DNA of 34,949 nt from Halomonas sp. ML-15 (GTDB lineage: Bacteria > Pseudomonadota > Gammaproteobacteria > Pseudomonadales > Halomonadaceae). Made by a program: the position numbers and the translations under genes. The notes below the pieces were generated by a model. That model searched no databases, was not told the DNA's origin, and worked only from the letters and a program-made list of their open reading frames with translations. The stretch's first letter is position 1; the number at the start of each line of letters is the position of its first letter. The stretch covers positions 1-34,949 of the forward strand of contig NZ_JACXZT010000011.1 of the NCBI RefSeq assembly GCF_014779595.1. Direction: 5' to 3'. Of this stretch, positions 1 to 6,465 are shown piece by piece.

Positions 1-109
1 AGCATGGCTCGATCTCTTGTAGGCTTCGTCACCAACAAGGGAAGGCCATGCGGGTCGGGGGGACAATCTGTTTTGATGATCTACGGACTTATAGCTCCGA
101 CGCCGACAG

Positions 110-1189
110 GTGCTTGTCGGGGCGCTGTTCCGACAGACTGGTGCACGAGTTACCCTCCTTGACGACGCTGGATTTGGGTCGAGTGTCTACACGCCCGACC
201 TCCTGGTGACGTTCGACGACGGACGTGAGATCCTTGTAGAGGCCACCACACGGTCCGACGGCGCCGTCGCCATAGACCGGTACATCGTGAATGCACTACG
301 TAGCGATCAGTTGCCCGTTCACGTTGAACCAATTCTCGGCCCGGAGCTCAGTTCGACCGCCATCGGATATCACCAACGCAGCGCCCAAGAAGCACTCGCT
401 CAGAATGCCGTCAGTGCTGTCGTGGCTGCGTTTCGTCAAGACCCACCGCTCACAACCAAGGAAGGAATCATCATCTTCAAGGACGTTGAAGCCGACCCTG
501 ATGTCTATGTTGGCGCTGCGGCGGATCAAGCTTGGGAGAGCGCTTGGACGAACCAGGACTTCATTGCGTGCTTCCGCTTTTCACCCTCAAGTGACACCCG
601 AGGCTCGCTCGGAGGTGGTCTGACGACCGCGCATTGGATTGATGAGCCGGGCCTCAGCGAGGCTTTCCTTGACTCGTTGGAACGGAAAGCCGCGCGAAGG
701 GGAGCTTTGCCCCAAGAACACGCCCATACACCCTTCCTGATTGCCTACGTTAGCGAGGAGCCCGAACTACTCCCGGTCAACACCGGATCCGCCCTCACCG
801 GATCGCGGGGCTGGCTCTCCGGTTCTACATCGGCAGAGCGGCGGAAGTGGGTCGAGGAGAAACGTGCATTGAGACCTGCGTCGCTCACGCAAGCTATCGA
901 AAACGCCTACCAAAACGGCTGGGCCCCGTTGCTGGACGAGTGGGACCACGGACCAGATGCAGAAATGCCTTTCATGCATCCCGGGGCCTTTCTGGCGGCA
1001 TGCGATGATGAAGCGTTTGCCTGGGCCAAGGCAATAAGTGGCGTCCTGATCGTGAGCGGCCAAGGATACTACATGCAATGGCTCCCTAACCCGTTTGCGC
1101 AACCAGAACTCAATGCACCGTGGCTTCAGCACATCGGGTTTCCAGGAACAAAGAACGCTGAGCAGATCCTATGGAGGGATTCTGAGTGA
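110..1189 (+). CDS. Uncharacterised protein, possible PD-(D/E)XK-like nuclease fold
   Basis: I do not recognise this 359-residue protein by family. Near the N-terminus (about residues 27-47) it has a strand-turn-strand run, YTPDLLV-TFDDGREILVEAT. This has the general look of the PD...(D/E)xK core of restriction-like nucleases, but the expected lysine is a threonine (E-A-T), so the assignment is weak. The rest is soluble, without membrane segments. The start is uncertain: GTG 110 lacks a good ribosome binding site and an in-frame TAG lies at 92-94, so the gene may be 5'-truncated. Its TGA overlaps the GTG of the next small gene (GTGA), suggesting translational coupling. It could be the nuclease part of a small defence operon, but nothing visible proves that. 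Confidence 0.6.
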   Translation: MLVGALFRQTGARVTLLDDAGFGSSVYTPDLLVTFDDGREILVEATTRSDGAVAIDRYIVNALRSDQLPVHVEPILGPELSSTAIGYHQRSAQEALAQNAVSAVVAAFRQDPPLTTKEGIIIFKDVEADPDVYVGAAADQAWESAWTNQDFIACFRFSPSSDTRGSLGGGLTTAHWIDEPGLSEAFLDSLERKAARRGALPQEHAHTPFLIAYVSEEPELLPVNTGSALTGSRGWLSGSTSAERRKWVEEKRALRPASLTQAIENAYQNGWAPLLDEWDHGPDAEMPFMHPGAFLAACDDEAFAWAKAISGVLIVSGQGYYMQWLPNPFAQPELNAPWLQHIGFPGTKNAEQILWRDSE

Positions 1190-1365
1190 CGCCATTCAAA
1201 GCGTTGGCTAACTATACGCTGCTGTTGACGAGAGCCGCCGTTGCCTACCAGCAGGCCAAGTGGGCAGAACTTGGGCTGATCCCTCGGCCGGTTGGCAAGA
1301 ACGGCTCTCGCAACAGAGCTTTGACGTTAGGCAGGGAGAGCTTGGTGGAACTGGCAAGGAGATAA
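1186..1365 (+). CDS. Small 59-residue protein, unknown function
   Basis: A short open frame begins with GTG overlapping the stop of the upstream gene (GTGA) and ends TAA at 1363-1365, just before the next gene. The product is basic, with a C-terminal half reading PVGKNGSRNRALTLG followed by RESLVELARR, which could be a small helical DNA-binding or antitoxin-like unit. I cannot name a family. The stop overlap above and the AAGGAG motif of the next gene inside its last codons argue that it is a real member of a three-gene transcript. Its length alone would not be convincing. Confidence 0.5.
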   Translation: MTPFKALANYTLLLTRAAVAYQQAKWAELGLIPRPVGKNGSRNRALTLGRESLVELARR

Positions 1366-1370
1366 GTCCG

Positions 1371-2245
1371 TTGGATAGTGAAGTAGTCAACCTCTTTCGT
1401 TCGGCAATTGATGCTTACTTAGAAGAGCTAGGAAGTGCTCTGGAGCCTGCAGGCTCATACCTTCCCTATAATTTTGATTTCATACACAACCGCGAGTGGC
1501 ACATTTTCGGAAATCAAATGGTCGAGGATGAATTGCGAGAACTCACGAACATTATGAATCGTTGGTGCGGTGATCTGCACCGGTGGCACGCTTGGAATAA
1601 CGTAATTCGAAGTTATGGTGAAAATGAGGCGTGGAAGATTCGTAGAGAGTTTGTCGAGGCATTAGTGCATCATTGCTTGCTGGAGCCGAGTGCGGTGAGA
1701 GATCGTTTCACCTTCGTCGCTACTAACGCGTTTCACCAAATCCGATTATCTAGCGAAGAAGGCTATAAGGATCGTCTGGAAGGAGACCCGAAAAAGCCCA
1801 ATGAAAAACCCATGTTCCTTAGCCGCGGAAAAAAGAGAAGCGCCTCGAGAAAGTCATCTCCATATGGTCCGAATCAAAGAAGTTTCTAGAATCGCTTGCG
1901 GCCATTAACGATAGCTCGTACCAGTGCGCAACTTACGACTATAGAAATCGAGTGAATCATGCCATTGGGCCACGGCTCGGCGTAGGCATAACGCAGGCTA
2001 TAACGCGAAGCGTGGTGCAAGCGACTCAGTTGAAAAAACAACCTGATGGAACTTATCGAGATGAGCCGATTCCTGGAAAATTATCTGTCAGGTATGGGGT
2101 TGGAGGCACGCAACCAATTGATCTCGAAGAAGCTCGGACATCGAATCTGAAGCAGTATCAGCTTGCGCAAACGTGCTACAACCGGTATTTTGAGTTGCTC
2201 AAATCGAAAGTAGCATGCATAAAAATGAAGGCAGAGAATGCCTAA
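1371..2245 (+). CDS. HEPN-like protein interrupted by a -1 frame change at A AAA AAG
   Basis: Two frames join into one protein of about 291 residues. The first frame runs from TTG 1371 (AAGGAG at 1357-1362 sets this start) into the heptamer A AAA AAG at 1829-1835. If read straight on, it ends at 1889. Slipping back one base gives a frame open to the TAA at 2243-2245, with continuous sense (KKEKRLEKVISIWSESKKF...). After the shift, about residue 192-197 is RNRVNH, an R-x4-H motif like that of HEPN ribonuclease domains, in the context YDYRNRVNHAIG. The heptamer is the classic bacterial -1 slippery site, so programmed frameshifting is possible. A homopolymer indel (mutation or sequencing error) is the plain alternative. 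The stop lies inside an attC-like R'' box. HEPN is inference from the motif only. Confidence 0.55.
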
Positions 2246-2326
2246 CAGGCACATGAACTCCGACAGCCAGAAGCTACGCTCCTTCGTCGCTTCGCGTTCG
2301 GCCGTGGGTTATGGGTAGCGTTATAT
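2240..2326 (+). repeat. attC-like recombination site 1
   Basis: GCCTAAC (2240-2246) fits the integron R'' consensus RYYYAAC and contains the TAA stop of the preceding gene. It is followed by imperfect inverted arms (GACAGCCAGAAGC against GCTTCGCGTTCGGCCGTG), a small TCCTTCGTC loop region, and ends at GCGTTATAT, an imperfect R' box (consensus GTTRRRY). This is the normal architecture and size of an attC site. No IntI integrase is in the window. Confidence 0.6.
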
Positions 2327-2485
2327 CAGCTCACGCTGCATGGCTGCTTTTGGCCGGTTGCGGAGCTTTAGTCTATGCTGATGTGGTGATTGAGGCAGTT
2401 GACGACCCAAAGCGGCCTTGCCGGAAAAGGCAGCAGGCACGTTCATTGGGAATATGCAGCATGCACGGTGATCGGTGTTATACTG
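2323..2485. other. Scar of a recombinase element (flanks only, no gene)
   Basis: The stretch between attC-like site 1 and the HNH gene has no convincing gene. Its left part (2323-2366) resembles 4132-4177. Its right part (about 2400-2482: CGACCCA, GCGGCC, CCGG-AAAA-GCAGCAGGCACG, GTGTTATAC) resembles 4912-4968 in the same order. Those two blocks flank the tyrosine recombinase gene at 4132-4968, so this looks like the same element without the recombinase gene. A 73-codon open frame across it (2311-2532) overlaps the attC hairpin and is not credible. Confidence 0.5.
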
Positions 2486-2558
2486 CCAAGCTATACTTAG
2501 TTTATCGGATTTTCAATAAGATAAGAGATTAGCGTTCGCACAGCATAACATTATTGAA

Positions 2559-2572
2559 AACGCGTACGCGTT
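2559..2572. repeat. 14-bp perfect palindrome
   Basis: AACGCGTACGCGTT is self-complementary over 14 bases and lies about 54 bases before the HNH gene start. CATAAC lies just upstream (2543-2548) and GTCTAATAC downstream, so it may be the core of a decayed attC-like hairpin. It may equally be a regulator site for the next gene. Confidence 0.3.
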
Positions 2573-2625
2573 CGAGTGGAATATGAATCGCGCGGTCTAA
2601 TACCTATGTCTTCGGAGGCTCCTAG

Positions 2626-3366
2626 GTGCCTGAGTGTCGTTTGTGTAAGCAGGAGCGTGATTTATGCAAATCACACATATTTCCAGAGTATATGTATTCC
2701 CACTGTTATGACGACAATCATTCCTTCATAGAGTTTAATGCTGAAGAAGGTAAATATAATAAAAGACGGAGAAAAGGAATTTACGAGAATCTTCTTTGTA
2801 AAAAATGCGAAGAGACAATTCAAAGGTATGAGGGTTATGGAAAACTAATATTATACGATGATGCCAAGCCAAAAATAGAAGCAAGCAAACAGCCTTATAC
2901 TAATGAGAGCTATGACTACAGGCTTTTTAAGCTATTTGTTTTGAGCCTTCTATGGCGTTCATCCATAAGCACTCAGGATAGCTTTAAACTGGTCTCACTT
3001 GGGAAGTATGAGGAAGAACTGAGAATGGTGTTGCTAGACGGATTGGCGCTTCCAGTAAATAATTACCCAATATACTTGTATCAAACTCACATAAGTGGCG
3101 AACCATCAGATGGCGTATTCATGGAAATATACCCATCGAAGTCGAAATTTGATGGGAAAACCATATATCAGTTTGTGGCTGACGGTATGTTTTTCTTTGT
3201 AGGAATAGGCGTTAACACGCTAAGGACATTTAAGAATGGATCTTGGGTTAACCAAAAAAGATTGCAGATTGGATACGATGAGCTAACAACGCTCTCATCC
3301 TTGGTTGACGTTTTTGTAAGATTGCATCACCAAGGCAAGTTCAGTGTGTATGAAACACAGACATAA
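2626..3366 (+). CDS. HNH-type zinc-binding protein, probable endonuclease
   Basis: The 246-residue protein opens with CRLC (C4, C7), then SHIFPEY (H17), and later LLCKKCEETI (C58, C61). This CxxC...SHxxP...CxxCE pattern marks a recurring HNH-like zinc-ribbon group found in phage-defence and mobile regions. The C-terminal part is mixed alpha/beta and unrecognised. The start is GTG 2626, with CGGAGG at about 2613-2618. The gene is clearly AT-rich compared with the downstream chromosome, using AAA, ATA and TAT codons freely, which points to acquisition. Its TAA stop sits in the first box of attC-like site 2, as in an integron cassette gene. Family membership is from motif reading; nuclease activity is inferred. 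Confidence 0.65.
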   Translation: MPECRLCKQERDLCKSHIFPEYMYSHCYDDNHSFIEFNAEEGKYNKRRRKGIYENLLCKKCEETIQRYEGYGKLILYDDAKPKIEASKQPYTNESYDYRLFKLFVLSLLWRSSISTQDSFKLVSLGKYEEELRMVLLDGLALPVNNYPIYLYQTHISGEPSDGVFMEIYPSKSKFDGKTIYQFVADGMFFFVGIGVNTLRTFKNGSWVNQKRLQIGYDELTTLSSLVDVFVRLHHQGKFSVYETQT

Positions 3367-3429
3367 CAATGCGCTCGTGTGGGACGCATCGCCGCAATGC
3401 GGCGTGCACCCCACAGGTTGTCGTTAGCG
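3361..3429 (+). repeat. attC-like recombination site 2
   Basis: ACATAAC (3361-3367) holds the stop codon of the HNH gene. Nested arms follow: GTGTGGG against CCCCACA, and an inner CCGC-AAT-GCGG. It ends in GTCGTTAGCG, an R'-like GTTAGC box. The next gene starts only 25 bases after it, as in a cassette array. The boxes are imperfect matches to consensus, but length, symmetry and position all fit. Confidence 0.6.
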
Positions 3430-3454
3430 ATACAAACATTACTGGGAGGCCGGG

Positions 3455-4069
3455 GTGAGTGAATTTTTTAATCTAGGGAGCTGGAAGCCAGAGTGGGTGC
3501 AAGCTATTTCATCCATCGTGGCAGTTTCAGTCGCGCTCGCGATGCCGTTTATACTTGATTTTCGTCGCAGGCGAAGGGAGCGGGATGCGGCGCAAGAAAG
3601 AGAGACGGTGGCGCTCCAAGCCATCTACCCTGAGATCCACCAGCTTCAAACGTTTTTCCTTGCCACAGAGTTGCATGTAGCTCGCGAGGAATATGATGAA
3701 TTAATGAAGATTGCGGAAGGGGCTTCTGATGTAGATCCCTCGGTTCCGCATTCTATCGCGGATGGAAGGTTTGATATTGTCACCTACTTAAGTTCCGGGT
3801 TGGTTGGGTCTTATTCAATCGCACTTGCACGTCGCAAGACGGTTCTCACTTCGCTGTCAGCCATTTTGAATAGGGAGCGCTACGTTACTGTTGAAAGTGG
3901 CATAAGTCGCTTTGATTTTGAGAAAGCAAGTGACTCTATGCTGCTAATCAAGTCGTTATGTAGTCAGGGCGTAGGCGCTTGTGGGGAGATTATAGATGAG
4001 GCCGAAAAACGTGATGCCTCATTGAGGGTCGTGGGAGTTAAGAACCGTACACCCCAGCACAATCGCTAA
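3455..4069 (+). CDS. Membrane-anchored protein of unknown function
   Basis: A 204-residue protein with one N-terminal membrane segment (about residues 17-34, QAISSIVAVSVALAMPFIL) followed by a strongly basic stop-transfer run, FRRRRRERD. The remaining ~165 residues should therefore lie in the cytoplasm. They are helical and match no family I can name. GTG 3455 is preceded by GGGAGGC, a good ribosome binding site. The gene begins right after attC-like site 2 and its TAA lies within attC-like site 3, so gene plus 3' site make a complete cassette-like unit. Confidence 0.6.
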   Translation: MSEFFNLGSWKPEWVQAISSIVAVSVALAMPFILDFRRRRRERDAAQERETVALQAIYPEIHQLQTFFLATELHVAREEYDELMKIAEGASDVDPSVPHSIADGRFDIVTYLSSGLVGSYSIALARRKTVLTSLSAILNRERYVTVESGISRFDFEKASDSMLLIKSLCSQGVGACGEIIDEAEKRDASLRVVGVKNRTPQHNR

Positions 4070-4135
4070 CAAACGTAGTCACTGGGACAAAATTGCCACT
4101 GCGCTCCAATTTTTCCCGTGCTGCGTGCGCTATAC
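4064..4135 (+). repeat. attC-like recombination site 3
   Basis: CGCTAAC (4064-4070) carries the stop of the preceding gene. Arms CGTAGTCAC and GGGACAAAATTG pair with CAATTTTTCCC and GTGCTGCG around a central spacer. The far box reads GCGCTATAC, one base away from GCGTTATAC. This is the clearest attC-like hairpin of the three. The altered far box may affect its activity. Confidence 0.6.
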
Positions 4136-4211
4136 ATCAGAATAATCTCAATGGCCGCTTCTGGCCGATAGCGACGGCATAGTCCTTATGCCGTCGCAGG
4201 CTCTTGTTAGA
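4132..4211 (-). repeat. Inverted attC-like segment with perfect 11-bp hairpin
   Basis: On the minus strand GTCTAAC (4211-4205) fits RYYYAAC exactly and contains the stop codon of the recombinase gene. Next comes a perfect hairpin, GCGACGGCATA / TATGCCGTCGC (4171-4181 and 4187-4197, 5-base loop). The segment then runs back to the GTATAGC that is the complement of the far box of attC-like site 3. The two sites therefore converge and share one end. No T-run follows on either strand, so an intrinsic terminator is less likely. The segment also contains one copy of the recurring TGGCCG element. Confidence 0.45.
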
Positions 4212-4827
4212 CCTCTGTCTGCTCAGACATGATCAATGCGTCATCCACCTCAATTCCCAGGTATCTGACAGTGCTTTCGAGTTTAGTATGGCCCAAGAGA
4301 AGTTGAACGGCTCTCAGGTTTTTAGTTCGGCGGTAAATTAACGATGCCTTGGTACGTCGCAAAGAGTGCGTTCCATAGGCTGAAGGCTCCAGGCCAATAT
4401 GGGTTACCCAGCCTTTAACGATGCGCGCGTACTGCCGCGTAGACAAGTGACACGAGCTGCTCAGGCGACTTGGAAACAGGTAGTCATCATTGCGGAGATG
4501 TGCAAGCTGTATCCACTCTTCTACGGCGTTGCGAGTCTGCTCGGTTATCTCAAACTGTACTGGCCTCTTCGTTTTCTGCTGTGTGACGATGGCTCTTGAA
4601 GAGACTTGGTTGCCATGGGATACATCTCGAACGCGTAATTTAACCAGGTCACAGGCTCTCAGTTTGCTATCGATTGCCAATTCGAATAACGCTAGTTCTC
4701 GGTTCTTCTCAGCAAGCTGCAGCCTGACACGAATGGCCCAGATATCTTTGAGCCGAAGCGGAATTTTCTGACCAACCAGCCTCCCTTTGTTCCAAGGCTC
4801 GCGGGTAGCTGTTGTTGATGTGTTCAT
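4207..4827 (-). CDS. Compact tyrosine recombinase (catalytic domain only)
   Basis: A 206-residue site-specific recombinase that would cut and rejoin DNA through a phosphotyrosine. The active-site residues are all visible: R57 in SKLRACDL, lysine in QKTKRPV (K85/K87), H154-x-x-R157 in THSLRRT, H180 in LLLGHTK and nucleophile Y189 in STVRYLG. There is no N-terminal SAM-like core-binding domain, so it is far shorter than phage integrases, XerC/D or IntI (about 300-400 residues), and it lacks the IntI-specific insertion. I recall close relatives (PWNKGxLVGQK N-terminus) as widespread in Proteobacteria. Start ATG 4827 has AGAGGT upstream on the minus strand; a longer frame to 4953 lacks this. It faces against its neighbours, and its flanks recur at 2323-2485. 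Confidence 0.88.
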   Translation of the reverse strand: MNTSTTATREPWNKGRLVGQKIPLRLKDIWAIRVRLQLAEKNRELALFELAIDSKLRACDLVKLRVRDVSHGNQVSSRAIVTQQKTKRPVQFEITEQTRNAVEEWIQLAHLRNDDYLFPSRLSSSCHLSTRQYARIVKGWVTHIGLEPSAYGTHSLRRTKASLIYRRTKNLRAVQLLLGHTKLESTVRYLGIEVDDALIMSEQTEV

Positions 4828-4911
4828 GGTATGGACCTCTTTGGGTGGAGTGTATAGGATGGTCCAGAACATGCTCGAGGTGTGCTGGAGCCTGCGATCA
4901 GCCGTGTTTCG

Positions 4912-4968
4912 ACCCAGTGCGGCCATCCGGGAAAAAGCAGCAGGCACGCTCACCAGTGTTATACGTCT
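4912..4968. repeat. Right flank of the recombinase element, repeated at 2400-2482
   Basis: The segment reads CGACCCAGTGCGGCC, then CCGGGAAAAAGCAGCAGGC, ACGCTCA and AGTGTTATAC. The 2400-2482 segment has CGACCCAAAGCGGCC, CCGGAAAAGGCAGCAGGC, ACGTTCA and, after a ~25-base insertion, GGTGTTATAC. Matching order implies common descent. GTGTTATAC resembles an R' box, and the next gene starts 18 bases later. Confidence 0.5.
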
Positions 4969-4985
4969 CGGATAGAGAATAAAAT

Positions 4986-5171
4986 ATGGAGTGGATTTCA
5001 GAAAATAAAGATTGGCTATTTAGTGGTGTTGCAATAGCCATGCCTCTTGCAATCATAGGTTGGTTGATTTCTTCTCGTAGGAAAAAGCAAATACAAAAAG
5101 GCGGTGATAATTCGACAAATATACAGGTTGGTCGAAACCTCAGAATAGGTGGTAGAAAGGAAGATGACTAG
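4986..5171 (+). CDS. Small membrane protein with GGDNSTNIQ tail
   Basis: A 61-residue protein: short N-terminus, one membrane helix (about residues 11-29, LFSGVAIAMPLAIIGWLIS), then basic SRRKKQ and a cytoplasmic tail, QIQKGGDNSTNIQVGRN. I recall GDNSTN-I-Q tails on small membrane proteins next to larger soluble partners, but no function. The next gene begins inside its last codons (ATG 5164, stop 5169-5171), so the two are probably translationally coupled. The downstream protein carries a related GGEGSNNFQ motif near its own N-terminus. Confidence 0.6.
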   Translation: MEWISENKDWLFSGVAIAMPLAIIGWLISSRRKKQIQKGGDNSTNIQVGRNLRIGGRKEDD

Positions 5172-6267
5172 ACAGAGCCAAAAGGGTGGGGAAGGTTCTA
5201 ATAATTTCCAGGCTCAGGAAATGGTGGTGCAAGTCGGCATTGATGAGAAACGTGCAAGAGAAGTTTTTCAAGAGATGAACTTGCAACTTCGAAAGGAATA
5301 CACTCAAGAAGCATTAGAGGTTGCAAATGCCCGTGTATCTGAGTTTGAGAATAGTCTCATGCCTAAAATGGAGCGGGTAGAGGGAGCCTTGGAGGCGTTT
5401 GCAGATCCAAGCTTTCAGCTGCTGCTAGTCGAAGCCCAAAAAACAGCTGCGGCTACCGAAAGACCAGCAGATTACGATCTCCTGTCAGAGTTGCTCATCC
5501 ATAGATTCCAAAAAGGTAGCAATCGTAACGCTAGAGCAGGGGTAAGCCTTGCTATAGATATAGTAGATAAGGTTTCGGATGAAGCATTGCTCGGCTTAAC
5601 TGTGGCCCATGCGGTAGCCCAGTTTGGTCCAATAAGTGGGGGTTTTCAGAAAGGACTCAATGCATTAGAAGGTCTTTTTGGTAAATTACTTTATGGAGAG
5701 CTTCCTAAAGGGCAAGAGTGGCTTGACCATTTAGATGTATTGAATGCTATTCGATTAAACTCGTTTGGCAGCATGAAGAAGATCCGAGAATTTTATTCCA
5801 ATGAACTGTCTGGCTACCTTGATGTTGGTATTGAAAAGAAGTCTGAGAACCATGAAATAGCCATAGAGATCCTTTCTAAAAATAATCTGCCAAAAGATTT
5901 GTTGGTCGAGCATGACTTCAACAATCAGTACCTGAGAATTCCTGTTGCAAATAGAGAGCGTATCCGAAGTCTAGCTTTAAATCGGGTGGTGATGCACGAA
6001 GGTAAGCAGCGGTTAATGAGCCTTCCTTTGACAAAGGATCAGTTGAGCGCAGTCGATTCTATCTATGACCTTTATGCTCAAGATAATAGTTTAAGGAAGG
6101 GTAATGTCGATTCGTTAATGGTCGAATGGGATAATCACCCTAACTTAAAAGCGCTAAGGCAATGGTGGGATAATATTCCTGTGGCTTTAACAATCACCTC
6201 AGTTGGAAAGGTTCTAGCGCATTCTAATGCGCAAAGGCGTGATAAAACCTTGCCGCCGCTCAATTAG
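5164..6267 (+). CDS. Uncharacterised protein with N-terminal GGEGSNNFQ motif (perhaps LPO_1073/Vpar_1526-type)
   Basis: A 367-residue soluble protein. It begins MTRQSQKGGEGSNNFQAQ, echoing QKGGDNSTNIQ in the upstream membrane protein. A long charged helix follows (about residues 26-75), then a mainly helical body. The start ATG 5164 (AAAGGAAG just upstream) is preferred over the earlier in-frame GTG 5149 and overlaps the upstream stop by eight bases. I loosely associate it with proteins labelled LPO_1073/Vpar_1526 family, from memory only. No catalytic motif is evident. The coupled pair suggests a soluble protein recruited to a membrane peptide, a common plan for toxin/anchor or defence effectors, but this is inference. 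Confidence 0.6.
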   Translation: MTRQSQKGGEGSNNFQAQEMVVQVGIDEKRAREVFQEMNLQLRKEYTQEALEVANARVSEFENSLMPKMERVEGALEAFADPSFQLLLVEAQKTAAATERPADYDLLSELLIHRFQKGSNRNARAGVSLAIDIVDKVSDEALLGLTVAHAVAQFGPISGGFQKGLNALEGLFGKLLYGELPKGQEWLDHLDVLNAIRLNSFGSMKKIREFYSNELSGYLDVGIEKKSENHEIAIEILSKNNLPKDLLVEHDFNNQYLRIPVANRERIRSLALNRVVMHEGKQRLMSLPLTKDQLSAVDSIYDLYAQDNSLRKGNVDSLMVEWDNHPNLKALRQWWDNIPVALTITSVGKVLAHSNAQRRDKTLPPLN

Positions 6268-6465
6268 AGGATGTGCGAAGAGTGTATAAAAAAGTCATTA
6301 TATCAGCACATTCTGAATATCCGCTCCTGGCCGGATGCTGATCTTCAAGCTACGCTAATGGGGCTGGCTCGGAAAATGTGCATCTACTGCAGTCGTCCGC
6401 GTAGGTGAACGCAAGACTGCATCATATCTGTGAATCGTTATCTCTTCATCTAAGGGGGGGGGGAC
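6268..6465. other. Intergenic segment with one copy of the recurring element
   Basis: No gene is seen in these ~200 bases. At 6297-6343 is one copy of the recurring element (TATATCAGCACATTCTGAAT, then ATCCGCTCCTGGCCGG). Unlike sites 1-3 it has no attC hairpin before it: the preceding stop codon is only ~30 bases away. A weak R'-like CGTTATC lies at 6437-6443 before the next gene. Confidence 0.4.
6454..6463 (+). promoter_or_regulatory. G10 homopolymer two bases before a start codon
   Basis: Ten consecutive G residues end two bases before ATG 6466, where the ribosome binding site should be. Tracts of this length slip during replication and, in this position, change ribosome-binding-site strength or spacing. 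That would make expression of the next gene phase-variable. It could also be a sequencing artefact. Confidence 0.5.

Noticed and set aside
2311-2532. A 73-codon open frame
   Set aside because: It begins inside the attC-like hairpin and runs through the repeated flank; no ribosome binding site or family.
4171-4197. Perfect hairpin as an intrinsic terminator between convergent genes
   Set aside because: No T-run follows on either strand and the stem lies inside attC-like sequence, so I did not call a terminator.
4207-4827. Recombinase as an integron integrase (IntI)
   Set aside because: At 206 residues it lacks the core-binding domain and the IntI-specific insertion, and no attI-like or Pc promoter arrangement is seen.
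4207-4953. Longer recombinase starting at 4953
   Set aside because: The extra 42 residues are encoded by the repeated right flank and lack family similarity; ATG 4827 has a proper ribosome binding site.
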